Positions 11,394 through 21,770 of a stretch of 64,000 nucleotides of DNA are shown in pieces; position 1 is the stretch's first letter, and each line of letters starts with the position of its first letter. The position numbers and the translations under genes were made by a program. The notes under the pieces are model-generated. The model was not told the origin of the DNA, did not search any database, and saw only the letters and a list, made by a program, of their open reading frames with translations. Location of the stretch: assembly GCF_030272615.1 (NCBI RefSeq), contig NC_081406.1, forward strand, positions 460,746,072-460,810,071, in the 5' to 3' direction. The DNA comes from Cryptomeria japonica (taxonomy: Eukaryota > Streptophyta > Pinopsida > Cupressales > Cupressaceae).

Positions 11394-12465
11394 TGGAGGC
11401 AACTAATATAGGGGGGGGGGGGGGGTTGAATCGGTTGTCAAATAAATTCAAACCAAAACAACTTAACCAAACTTAATGCTTAATACCGATAAACCAAACT
11501 TAATGCCGGTAGACTGTTTATCAGTTAATTGCAGTATCAGTAAATATTAATGCATGAAATAGAAAGACAATATCATCCACAACACATAACACCAATATTT
11601 GTACATGGAAACCTGGTAAGGGGAAAAACCATGGTGGGAAACCTTAGCCACAATCAGATGATACTACTACATATAGTATGTGTATACGATAGGGGGTCTG
11701 CACATGCAAAAAGGCCAACCGCCTAGAGCTCACTGCTCAAACACAAATGGGAGTCACGCTGACTACAATTGGATGGTTAAATCCAATAATGATGTACTGC
11801 TTAAAATATCATCTTCATATGTTGGATTCAATACTAGTGTAGTTCTGATATGTCTTCAAAAAAACCTTCCTTCAACCTTCAAATGATGTCTGCATGTATT
11901 GCTCTTCTTATTCTTGTACATACCTTTATACAAATATTTTTCCCAATCGCATATCGATCTTACAAATAAGATCTTACATATATACCAAAACCTAGGACCA
12001 AAATGTATAGGTCGACTTTACAAAAGATATTACAATAAAACAATTTACAATTAAATCAATAACCAATGCAATATCTGATTCAACATGTCATTTTAATGCA
12101 TTTACAACAATAATAAATCATCTCCATAGTGTGTCTTGCTAATCTGGAATAGATAGGCCTGTCGGTGTTTATCCTGGACCTATTTGCCGGTAACGACAAA
12201 TATGAAAACACGAATATACCAATGAACAAATCTCCAAGAAAAATTGTCCAAATGATGTCTTCGACATAACCAAGTGTTTTCCATGTCATTTCAAGTGTCG
12301 TTGAATAATATATCCTGCCAATGAATAAGATACTAGTGACTGTGCATAAAGTCACTTTCTTGCCGGTGAACATTCCCAAATCTCCAAGTGCTAGTAGGCT
12401 TGAATAGAGTTGATAAGTGTTTACATCAATGAAAAAACCATATCAACATATCTAAAATACTAACA
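11394..12465 (-). repeat. Solo LTR related to family C, target duplication CAAGT
   Basis: It starts TGTTAGGTCC and ends ATACTAACA on +. It is flanked by a perfect 5-bp direct repeat, caagt, at 11389-11393 and 12466-12470. The sequence follows the element C LTRs along its length, including a G-tract near its left end (11412-11426) and the closing gtttacatcaatgaaaaaacc segment. No internal domain is attached, so it is the product of recombination between two LTRs. Confidence 0.85.
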
Positions 12466-14222
12466 CAAGTTGCAGGTGCGTGACTGTAATTGTAAATTTA
12501 GGATTCATTTGCAGAGATGGAAAAACCCTTTTCATCTCGCGGATTTTTCGAAGGACCGTGCATAACTTATGCACGGTCCCAATGATTTTTGTCTAAATTT
12601 ATAGGGAAGGTCTTTATAAGTCTAAATACCTCAGATCCAAAGTTACAGTGCGATCTCAAATCGATAGCTCCTTATTTCACCCATTTTGTCTTCATTTTCT
12701 GCATAGTCAACAAGTCAACTCTTCTACTTACAAAAGAGGATAAATTGCATTGCACCCTTGAAATTCACTTAGTGAAAATCATCCTAGTGATTTCCTTTCT
12801 CTCTCCTAGGTGGGGAATCACTAGGGTTCAATTTTCCACTTTACCTTTTGGTGAACCCGACATCCTATATCTTAATTTTGATTTCTTATTTGTTAGATCT
12901 GAATAATTGCAATGTGAACTTTAAAATTTCATTTCCGAGTTTGATCTTTTGCGAAATTTAGAGGTTAATTGCATAAAAACTCTAATTTTTCATTTTGAGC
13001 AAATTAAGCGTGTGAAGTATATAATTTTTATTGTTTGTTTCAGATCTGATTTCTATTTAAAATTTGCAATTAAAATCAGTCTTTTTATTATAAAAATTAA
13101 GTGGTTAAATAGTAAAACCCTAAATTTTAAGGGATCTCCTATTTTGACCTTTGACTGCTTATTTGATCTATCTAAACATCTCCAAACCGGACAATTTTTT
13201 GGAATTCGTAGTAGAATCACAATATCTTTCATCTCTGAAAATTTCAAAAAATATTTGTTAGACCATGTATAATTTACGCACAGTCCTTGACATTTATTCT
13301 AAAATTTGGGAGTTGGATTTGATTGTATTTTACTGCTTAAATCCAAAGATTTGGTTGATTCTATCATTTTTTAAACCTCCTAAGGTCGAAAAAAAATCAA
13401 ATTGCATGTTTGATTTCCTTGCAATTTACAAAAAATCTAGATTTGAAATTGAACTTGTGCAAAATTTGGATCTTAATTCAATTTTTTAGATTTATCATTA
13501 TTTTTAGATTTGTCTTCTTACTAAAAATATTCAAAATTTCAATTCCCTCCTTTTGGCAAAATTTCAAAATCAATTGGTTAGGATCTATAACCCTAATTTT
13601 TAAATTAAATTGGAGTTTGTGAAAATTTCAAACTCATTAATTTTTAGTCCTCTAAACATTTTCCATGTTGGCCCTATCCATTAGGTCTGGTATTCTTCAA
13701 AATTTTCTTTCAATTCATCATATTTCACAAAACCCTAATTAGGTCCTATTTCAACATTCTGAGCTTAAATTCACCTATCTATAGATCATAAAATCACTAA
13801 ATTTTTTGGAATTAGTAATAAAATCATCGTATGTATCATCCCTAAAAAATTCAAAAAGAGTTGAAGGGATCGTGCATAACTTACGCACAGTCCCTGGCTT
13901 TTTTCCTGAAATTTTGGGAGACTGTTAGACTTTGTTTTACAGCTCAATTCTAGAAAATTGGTTGATTTTGTCGAATTTGGTTCCCTCTAACATTAAAAAT
14001 AATCTCCACTTTCAACATTCAATTTTCAAGATATAGTTTAAACTTAAGTGGTTAATTAAGAGCAACCCTAATTTTAAATTAAAAAATTTCAATTCAACAA
14101 CTTTGAATTTATAAAATTAACAGATTTTTCAGGACACCCTAATTTTAATTTTCAATCTCTTTTGGATAATTATCATCATTCCTAGAAATTACAACATTCC
14201 TTCTTTAAATCAATTACTAAGG
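12466..14222 (+). repeat. AT-rich repeat region with three palindrome-bearing units
   Basis: No coding sequence is recognised. Three copies of a palindromic motif occur at 12553-12579, 13261-13286 and 13866-13894. Matching flanking text (a feebly conserved tt.ttcaaaaa... block before, and aaatttgggag.. then aatttggttgatt before a cct block after) shows that copies 2 and 3 belong to units repeated at about 607 bp. The left part contains tttggtgaacccgacat (about 12848), which resembles leader sequence of plant Ty3/gypsy elements, so this may be an untranslated portion of one. The solo LTR at 11394-12465 inserted into it, and A2 cuts it off on the right. Confidence 0.5.
12553..12579. repeat. Perfect 27-nt palindrome
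   Basis: The left arm ggaccgtgcataa and right arm ttatgcacggtcc are exact reverse complements around one central c. Diverged copies at 13261-13286 and 13866-13894 keep the core gtgcataa or gtataa facing ttacgcac. Confidence 0.85.
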
Positions 14223-15200
14223 GCAATGCTGATAGTAATTTATATTATAAAATCACTAAAGATGATATACTGATTATTGAAGTATTTGTTGATGACATTA
14301 TTTTTGGAGGTGAAGATAAATTATGCATAGAATTTTCTAAGAACATGGAGAAAGAATTTGAGATGTCTATGATTGGTGAGATGAAATTTTTCTTAGGTTT
14401 GCAGATTACTCAGACTGACAAAGGTATTTTTATCTATAAAACTAAATATGTTAAGGAATTGTTGAAGAAATTTGGTATGGGAGATTTTAAACCGGTAAGT
14501 ACAGCTATGGTTACAAGTGAGAAATTGACAAGGAAATAGGTTTCTATGCTGATAAATCCTACAAGATACAAATCTATGATTGGAGGTCTACTTTATTTAA
14601 CTCATACTAGACCTGACATTATGAATGTTGTTTGTATTGTTTCAAGATTTCAGAGAGATCCTAGAGAAAATCATGAGATGGCGGTAAAAAAGATTTTTAG
14701 ATACTTGCAAGGTACATCACAATATGGTTTGTGGTATCCTAAGAATGATAACTTCACTTTATGTGCATATGCATATGCTGACAGGGCTGGAGATGTTGAT
14801 GACTAGAAAAGTACTTCTGGTGGAAATTTCTTTCTTGGAAAGAAGTTGGTTTCATGGATCAGCAAGAAATAGTCATATACTTCTTTATCTACTGCTTGAG
14901 CTGAGTATGTTGTTGCTACTACTAATTGTACACAAGTTTTTATGGATGAAGCAAATGTTGAAGGATATAAAGGTGGATTGTGATGCACTGGTAGTTATTC
15001 ATTATGATAACTCTTCTTCTATTGATATATCTGTCAAGTATAACTTTTTAAAGGATAAGGTGGAAGCAAATGAAGTTAAACTGGTTTATGTGAGCACTAA
15101 AGAACAAATTGCAGATTTTTTCACTAAACCTTTATCTAAGGAATCTTTTGAGTACCTGAGAGATAGATTAGGGGTTTCTGCCCCTCTGATAGAGACTTGA
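14223..15200 (+). pseudogene. pol: RT C-terminal half and RNase H relic of A2
   Basis: The RT active-site box FVDDIIFGG is present at 14285-14311. It is followed by GEMKFFLGLQI and the thumb motif RYKSMIGGLLYLTHTRPDI. RNase H follows, with an altered first acidic region (YADRAGD in place of VDWAGD) and a third site HYDNSSS. Stops lie at 14537-14539 and 14804-14806, and a frame break near 14930 splits RNase H. The end PLIET then TGA at 15198-15200 matches the C-terminus in C and A3. Confidence 0.8.
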
Positions 15201-15609
15201 TTGATGTGGTTTGGTATCAGTCTGGTATGCATTATTAGTAACACTATTCATTCCATCACTGATGTGGGATGCTACTGCTCAGAGGGAGTAGTCAGCTTTG
15301 AGATTCATAGGCTAACTTTTTTTCTTTGATATTTCTGTCAGATTTGTGGCATTCATGTCAAAGGGGGAGAGATATTGATGTGAAAAAGATAAAGAAAGAA
15401 AAAATAAAATCATAGGGGGAGAGATAGCGATGTGAAAAATTAAGTCAAAACTTTCTAGAGATATTATTCATGGGTGGAGAGACATTGATATTCAGATCTA
15501 TATGTAGGAGATTGTTGGTTGTCTTCCATAGGGGGAGACTTGTTTGGAATTTCTTGGTACTTAGATTTTTTTCACATCTAGTGTTGCCAACAATTCCAAA
15601 GGGGGAGAT
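15201..15609 (+). other. 3' untranslated region of A2 with five polypurine-like tracts
   Basis: Non-coding. Purine tracts aaagggggagaga (15359), tagggggagaga (15412), gggtggagaga (about 15471), tagggggaga (15529) and aaagggggaga (15598) are spaced 50 to 70 bp apart. Several are followed by ttgatgtg or similar. Only the last abuts the LTR and would be the working polypurine tract. Confidence 0.65.
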
Positions 15610-16797
15610 TGTTGGCCATTTGGTGGAATTGATTATGTGTTGCATTGATGTTTTGTCATTGATGTCAACACTAGTTGTTTGGATGCTTTACCAGCACCCT
15701 TCTGGTCTAGGTAGGTTGAGTGGTTTTTGGTTACCTTGGATCCAACATGATCTGGTTAACTCTAGTATAATCTGGTGATGGAATTGGCTTTTTCATAATG
15801 GCTATACTCATATTTGGTTAGTTGGTTTCGGTCTGGTGATTGGATGCTATCTTGCTTACACAGAAGATTGGTTTCTGGTTCCGGCGAGGGTTTCACTGGC
15901 AGATCTTTTGGTGGAGATCTTTGATGAATTGAATAAGTAGCGTTGGTGTAGCTTCTGGTAGAGTTTCAGGATGTTTTTGGTAATCTTGTTCGAGATGACA
16001 TTTGGAGATCATTGTTGAAGAGTGTGGGCCTATACTTGGTCCTGGTTGATCTAGGTTATGGACTGACAATAATGTAACATGTGGAGGAATTATTGTTGTA
16101 TTTCCAGGATGTCTTTTGTTTTAGTCTAAGGCCAACATGGCTTTTAATGATGTAATTGGTTTATTGTCTGGTAGCTCACCTGATTGTTTATGGTCGAGGG
16201 TTTGTATAAATAAGATGTAAGATCTCATTGTAGACCATCATGGTTTTTGTAAGAGGTCATGTTCAAGGAATGAATATGCGAATATTGTAATGTCATTTAG
16301 ATAGAGGAGTTGGTCGATCAATGGAGATCTAATTGGATGTGTAAGAGGATTTAGTCTTCTGGTATTGAGCTTGACCAAAACTGTACTCAGGCATAGGAGA
16401 TGCTCTCTTTTGAAGTTCAACACTTTTCTGGATTGTAGTCTAGATTTGTATGTAGTCAGTGAGACTCCTTTTTTTGATGAGAAGTGCATGCTCTAGGATG
16501 TTGGCCTTCCTGCAACTGCAAGACCCTTCATTGTAAATTCACATACTTACTATAAAAGTATTATCTAATTGTGGGTAGGCTTCCCACTATGGTTTTTCCC
16601 TTTACCAGGTTTTCCACGTACAAATATTGGTGTTGTGTGGATGGATTTTATTCTATGATTATTATTTATGCTTAATTGGATTAACTGCTATTCTGGTACT
16701 GTGGTTTTGAATTGATAATGCTTTAGGTAATATATGATAACTGATTCACCCCCCGCCCCCCTCTCATTTGTCTTCCGGTTATATGAACTATCTAATA
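15610..16797 (+). repeat. 3' LTR of A2 (1188 bp)
   Basis: It starts TGTTGGCCATTTGG after aaagggggagat and ends ACTATCTAATA, where the terminal CA has changed to TA. A TATA box (tataaata) lies at 16205-16212, followed by the shared box cactatggtttttcc (about 16588). A C-tract with a weak stem occurs near 16738-16785. Confidence 0.85.
16205..16212 (+). promoter_or_regulatory. Putative TATA box of A2 LTR
   Basis: tataaata is followed by agatgtaagatctcatt. The equivalent element in the A3 LTR is at 20614-20621, with the same downstream text, which supports a conserved promoter position. Confidence 0.55.
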
Positions 16798-16804
16798 CCG
16801 ACAT

Positions 16805-18388
16805 CATCAGAAAACTCAACTGTAACTGAAGAGAAGCATAGAGAGCCTGAAAATTAGAAAACACCAAGGTATGCAAGGCTAAACCATTCGGAAATTCAGA
16901 TCATTGGAGACAAAAACATTGGAGTTATGACAAGGAGAATATTGGCAAATCAAGAGGTATGTTTCATTTATCAGATTGAACCTACATCAGTAATTGAAGC
17001 TTGTAAATATGAATGTTGGATGAAATATATGTAAGATAAATTAGATCATGTAGAAAGAACAATACTTTGAATTTAGTTCCCCAACCTAAAAATAAGAATT
17101 TTATTGGATCAAAATAGATTTTTAGAAATAAACAGAATGACAATGGACAAGTTGTAAGAAACAAGGCTAGATTTTTTTTGCAAAGGATATTCTTACAAGG
17201 AAGGAATTGATTATGGTGAAAATTTTGCACCAGTAGCTAGAATTGAAGTTTTTAGACTATTTCTTGCTTATGTAGCCTATAAGAACTATAAGGTCTATCA
17301 ATGGATGTTAAGTGTGCATTCCTGAATGGATAACCTGAAGAGGAATTGTTTATTAAGCAACCTGATGGATTTTTACTGATAGATGACAAAAATATGGTTT
17401 GCAGATTAAGGAAAGCCCTATATGGATTAAAACAAGCTCCTAGAGCTTGGTATGCAAGGCTGGATAAGTATCTTTTGAAGCTTGATTTTATAAAAGGTAA
17501 TGCTGATAGTAACCTATATTATAAGATCACTAATGATGATATTTTGATTATTGAACTATTTGTTGATGATATCATTTTTGGAGGTGAAGAAAAATTGTGC
17601 ATGAAATTTTCTGATAATATGTAGAGTGAATTTGAAATGTCTATGACTAGAGAAATAAGATTTTTTCTAGGTTTGAAAATTACTTAGACTAACAAAGGCA
17701 TCTTTATCTGTCAAACTAAGTATCTCAAGGAATTGTTGAAGAAGTTTGGTATGGAAAATTCTAAAACCGGTTAGTACTCCTATGGTTACAAGTGAAAAAT
17801 TATCAATTAAGGATGTATCCCCTTTAGTAAATTCTACAAGATATAAATCCATGATCGGTGGTTTGCTATATTTAACTAAGACTAGACCAGATATAATGAA
17901 TGCAGTCAGAATTGTATCAAGATTTCAAATTAATCCAAGAGAATCATGAAAGTGAAACAAAACGGATATTTCGTTATTTGCAAAGAACAATTGAATATGT
18001 CTCATGGATCAACAACAAGGAGTCATGCATTTATTTATCTACTGTTGAAGCTGAATATGTTGCAGCCGCAACCAATTGTACTCAATCTCTATGGATGAAG
18101 CAGAAGTTGAAGGATATACAAGTGAGTTGTAATGATCTGGTAGTTATCCATTGTGATAACTCTGCAATTATTGACATATCAAATAATCCAATATTTCACT
18201 CCAACAATAAGAACATATCAATCAGGTATAACATTTTGAAGGAAAAGGTGGAAGCAAAAGAAGTCAGATTAGTTTATGTGAACACTAAAGAGAAGATAGC
18301 AAACATATTCACTAAACCTTTGTCTTGGGAATCATTTGAGTATTTGAGAAATAGATTGGGGGTTTCTACCCCTCCAGTAGAGACTTAA
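16805..18388 (+). pseudogene. pol: RT and RNase H relic of A3
   Basis: The linker and RT fingers (16805-17345) are broken by several stops. From 17346 the frame is open through YGLKQAPRAWYARLDKYLLK and the active-site box FVDDIIFGGEE (17559-17591) to 17624. The thumb (17746-17949) and RNase H (17900-18388) lie in overlapping frames. A deletion has removed the first RNase H acidic site: the text jumps from RIFRYLQRT to SWINNKE. The later sites STVEAEY and HCDNSA remain. The end, FTKPLSWESFEYLRNRLGV then PPVET and a stop, matches element C. Confidence 0.8.
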
Positions 18389-18656
18389 ATGATGCAGATG
18401 TGCATCATTGTGGTATGCATTATCAGAGCTATCCTTTGTTCTGGATTAATAAAATAATTCTACTACTCAGGGAGAGTAGTCAACCTCGAGATGTAGAGTT
18501 TTTTTATTTTGTTTGATTCTTTGGCACTGTTGTCAAATGGGGAGAAATATATGTGAAAAATTATTGTTATTTATTGATTTCACTCCTTATGAGGATTTTG
18601 GTGGTATTTGGTCTTTTGTTTCAAATTTAGTTTAGAGCTTCACTGTTATATTATTT
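18389..18656 (+). other. 3' UTR of A3, left part
   Basis: Non-coding and similar by eye to 15201-15430 of A2, with a ctactcagggagagtagtcaacct block and a tcaaatggggagaaatat purine tract. It ends with tattt at 18652-18656, which is one copy of the target duplication of element E. The UTR resumes at 19881. Confidence 0.65.
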
Positions 18657-19450
18657 TGTTGGCAAATGGACACTCCAATGAGAAATTGTAGGTGATTGAA
18701 GGTATTATCATTGATGGAAACCTTACAATCATGTGATAGTGGTAGCCAGACACAGTCACTAGCACCAATAAACTCTACACCAACATACAGATCACCGGCA
18801 CCAAAAAGAAGATTACTAGCACCTTGGCCGACAAGAATTTTGTATAGATGTATTTTGTAATTAATTGTAAAATCTTTTGTAAGCCGACACGACGGATTGT
18901 AATGTGACTCATATATGTATGAGATCATTTTAGATCATTTAGAAGGTGTGTATAATGTGAAGTATGAAAGGAATATAGCAGACCTAATATGCGAATTATT
19001 GGATAATGGTTTATGTATATTGTAGAGCTTAAACCAGTACTGAATCTGGCATAGCAGATGCTGATCTGAAGTAGTACAAGACATTGGATTTGTATAATCC
19101 AATTTTTTAAGTCAGTGTGACTTCTTTTATAATTGAGCAATGAGCTCTAGGCACTTGGCCTTCTTGCATGTGCAGGCCCCTATTGTAAAAAGTAATAGTC
19201 TCTTATTGGCCAGTAAGTGAATATTATGGGTCACAAATCCCACCGAGGTTTTTCCCACACCGGGTTTCCTCATTAAAATATTGTGTTATGGTGTGCTTTT
19301 CATATTGTGGTTGTTGTTCTTATTTGTTGCATTATTTTTGGTTTATCGGTACATAGTTTTAATATGCTTTTCATGTTATAAGTTAAGAAAATTATTTTAC
19401 TGGTTAGATACTGATTCACCCCCCTCTCAGTATCTTTGGGAATCCTAACA
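18657..19450 (+). repeat. 5' LTR of element E (794 bp)
   Basis: It runs from TGTTGGCAAATGG to GGAATCCTAACA. A shared box lies at about 19238 (cccaccgaggtttttccc). A perfect 8-bp C-loop hairpin is present at 19407-19434. The solo LTR J (41125-41879) appears to be a diverged relative. Confidence 0.85.
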
Positions 19451-19452
19451 AT

Positions 19453-19464
19453 TGGTATCAAAGA
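19453..19464 (+). other. Primer binding site of element E
   Basis: TGGTATCAAAGA follows the LTR end after two bases. It matches the TGGTATCAAAGC form used by C, except for the last base. Confidence 0.75.
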
Positions 19465-19552
19465 AAGTGAGTTGGAAGGACTTCAACCGGAAACTCATCT
19501 TTCATTGGTACCCTCACCCACTCCTAGAAAAACAAGACATAAGCAACAGGCA

Positions 19553-19855
19553 ATGAGGCCTCCAGTTAAGAAGTTAACTCCTAAGAAGAAGAAGAAGAAG
19601 GTAAAACACGATATTGCTCCACTAGATAAACTCCTTAGTGAAATAACAGAAGATGGAAAATTGAAAAACTTTAGCAAACTATACAACACACTTTCCGCTG
19701 ATGACAAAGAAAGCATAGAAAATAGTGTAATTTTACACTTGGAAATATACAAACAAAATTTAATGGAAATTGTTGATGAAATACCCAATAATTTGTATAG
19801 AAGACTACAAGCTAGAAGGGTAGCCATTGTTGAATCACCCCCCCCCCTCTCTTAG
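19553..19855 (+). CDS. Basic, lysine-rich leader ORF of element E, unrecognised
   Basis: A frame open from the LTR to 19855. The first methionine downstream of the primer binding site is at 19553, giving about 100 residues. The N-terminal part is very basic, with a run of six lysines near residues 11-16 resembling a nuclear localisation signal. The rest looks helical and mixed-charge (LDKLLSEITEDGKLKNF, then an IENSVILHLEIYKQ stretch). The last residues come from the LTR remnant. In position it would be the start of a gag-like protein, but I do not recognise a gag fold and no knuckle is present. It could also be captured host sequence. Confidence 0.4.
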   Translation: MRPPVKKLTPKKKKKKVKHDIAPLDKLLSEITEDGKLKNFSKLYNTLSADDKESIENSVILHLEIYKQNLMEIVDEIPNNLYRRLQARRVAIVESPPPLS

Positions 19856-19875
19856 TATCTTTGGGAGTCCTAACA
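19830..19875 (+). repeat. Remnant of the 3' LTR of element E
   Basis: The text ttgaatca, a C tract, then ctcttagtatctttggga and gtcctaaca repeats the last 45 or so bases of the 5' LTR (19406-19450). Confidence 0.8.
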
Positions 19876-19880
19876 TATTT

Positions 19881-19988
19881 AATAGGAGATTGTTGGCGAT
19901 CTTCCATTGGGGGAGACTTGTTTGGCATTTTCTTGGCACTTAGATGTTTTTCACATCTAGTGTTGCCATCAATGCCAAAGGGGGAGAT
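19881..19988 (+). other. 3' UTR of A3, right part, with polypurine tracts
   Basis: It matches 15507-15609 of A2, with attgggggagacttgtttgg, then cacatctagtgttgcca and the abutting aaagggggaga tract. Confidence 0.7.
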
Positions 19989-21182
19989 TGTTGGTCATAT
20001 AATGGAATTGATTATGTGTTGCATTGATGTTTTGTCATTGATGTCAACACTTGTTGTTATGGTTGTTTACCGACTTCCGGTAGAAGGATTGGATTGGAAA
20101 GATAATCAGTTGATTGTCACTGGTATGATTTGGTTGATGGAATAAGTTTGTATGGATGGTTCATATGCTTCTGAAGTATGTTTCAGTCAGCTAGTATTGT
20201 TTTGATGATCAGATGCTATCTTATGTTCTAGTAAGCTTTCTTTATTGGTCTAGTAAGGGTTTCATCGATAGAGATTTATTGAAGATCTTTGATGTAATGC
20301 ATAAGTGGTGTTGGTGTAGCTTCAAGAAGGGATTCAGAATGTTGATGGTGATTGTGGTCATGGTTCATTTGATTGGTGTCATTTCTTTGACGTGTGTGGA
20401 TCTAATTTAGGTCCAGTGCTATCTAGGTTATGGATCAATTTGCATGTAACATGTTGGTGGATCCTCTGATGGGCTTTCGGGATGTTTTATTAATTGGATG
20501 ATACTTGTTTATCCTTATTACAACATTATTTATGATTTTGTTTCAAGATTATGTAATGGATCTATTGAACTATCATTTGTGTGGCTGACCTAATTGGTTA
20601 GGTTCCGGGTTAGTATAAATATATGTAAGATTTCATTGTAGATCATATAGGAAATGAGTGAATAATGTAATGATAATTTGTGTAGAGGATTTGGTCGAGC
20701 ATAGGTGATCGAGTTGGGTTTATGTAAGTGGTTTTAGACCTCTAGTATTGAGCTTAACCAGAAATGTAATCTAGCATGTTTGAGGCTATCACCAGAAATT
20801 CTTCTCTCTGGATTGTAGTCCAAATATCTTGAGGTGGTTGACATCTTTGTAGTCAGTGAGACTCCATTGTAATGAGTAGTGTGCTATGGGAAGTGTCCCT
20901 TCCTGCATGTGTAGGCCCCTATTGTAATCATATACTTATTGCAGAAGTATCATTTGACTATGGGTTGGGTTTCCCACTATGGTTTTTCCCTTTCCAGGTT
21001 TTCCATGTATAAATTATGGTGTTATGTGTTATTGTTGCATGGTATTGATTCTTTGGTTTTTATTTATGCTTTAATTCTTAATCGGTTATACCAGTATATA
21101 AGGTTTTAAGTGCTTTAATTCACATAATCTATTAACAAGTGATTCACCCCCCCCTCTTAGTTGTTCTCTTGTTATCTTAACA
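19989..21182 (+). repeat. 3' LTR of A3 (1194 bp)
   Basis: It starts TGTTGGTCATATAATGG and ends TTATCTTAACA. A TATA box lies at 20614-20621, the shared box cccactatggtttttccc at about 20970, and the C-loop motif at 21132-21168. Confidence 0.85.
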
Positions 21183-21770
21183 TTAACAAATTCTAGATAT
21201 TTTTACAAAAAACCCTTTCTCCTGATACTTTTGAGCATCTCTAAAAGAAGTTGGGAGTTATTTCTCCCTCCTCTTGAATAAAGAAGTAAAGGGTGAGGGG
21301 AGTGTTGGTGCTCCTGCAAAGTGTTTTAGAAATGTTATGCTAGCAACAATGATATTAGAAGGATTATTGGTGTATGGAATTATGGGGTGTAATGCCTCTC
21401 TAACTATAACACAGTTAAGAAGGCATCATCATGTTGAACCTATGCTTAGATACAAATGTAGTAAGTATTATTTATATTGAAATGTTAATCAATGTAGACA
21501 AAAATATATGTTAGATCTAGTAATCACTATGATCATGATGTTATAAATTCAATTAATTATCTGAAAGTATTATGGTTATGTTTCAATGGATACTTAGATA
21601 GAAAGGGGTGGTATCGAAACATTCAAATATATGATAATGCATGTGATATTAAAATTTTCTTCGAATGATTTTAACACTTTAGTTATTTATATGTATATGT
21701 TGATGTTTGGATAATAGTAGGAGAATGTTTTGATTATACTGATTAAAATGTGATTATTTGACGATGCTTT
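21183..21770 (+). mobile_element. Element F: C-terminal RNase H tail and start of an LTR
   Basis: Just right of A3, 21187-21280 codes for a broken version of the copia C-terminus (LDIFTKNPFSPDTFEHL, stop, KKLGVISP). A purine stretch agggtgagggga then precedes TGTTGGTGCTCC at 21303, which is a plausible 3' LTR start. The LTR end was not found. It may continue past the inserted LTR at 21771-22879, into 22880-22999. The small frame 21274-21480 has no support as a gene. Confidence 0.55.

Larger units (their letters stand above)
14223..16797 (+). mobile_element. Element A2: 5'-truncated family A copia element
   Basis: It begins abruptly inside RT, at a stretch meaning GNADSNLYY, next to unrelated sequence. 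It continues through RNase H, a 3' UTR and a complete LTR (15610-16797). The 5' two thirds, including gag, protease, integrase and the 5' LTR, are missing. Its right boundary lies against A3 integrase-linker sequence, which may mean A2 inserted into A3 before the left side was deleted. Confidence 0.8.
18657..19875 (+). mobile_element. Element E: small, internally deleted LTR element, target duplication TATTT
   Basis: It starts TGTTGGCAAATGG and ends GAGTCCTAACA. Perfect tattt repeats lie at 18652-18656 and 19876-19880. It comprises a 794-bp LTR, a primer binding site, about 380 bp of interior and only the last 45 or so bp of the right LTR. The deletion therefore joined the interior directly to the LTR tail. 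It is not capable of transposing by itself. Confidence 0.85.
16798..21182 (+). mobile_element. Element A3: 5'-truncated family A copia element carrying element E
   Basis: It starts in the linker between integrase and RT (ENSTVTEE, then RLNHSEIQIIGDK in broken frame) directly after the A2 LTR. It runs through RT and RNase H (to 18388), a 3' UTR, and a complete LTR (19989-21182). The 3' UTR is interrupted by element E (18657-19875) with target duplication tattt. Right of the LTR comes the C-terminal RNase H tail of another copia element (F), so A3 probably inserted into F. Confidence 0.8.

Noticed and set aside
12589-13622. A cluster of small open frames of 64 to 107 codons
   Set aside because: They are hydrophobic and Ile/Phe/Lys-rich, as expected from AT-rich non-coding DNA. 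Frames on the opposite strand are equally long.
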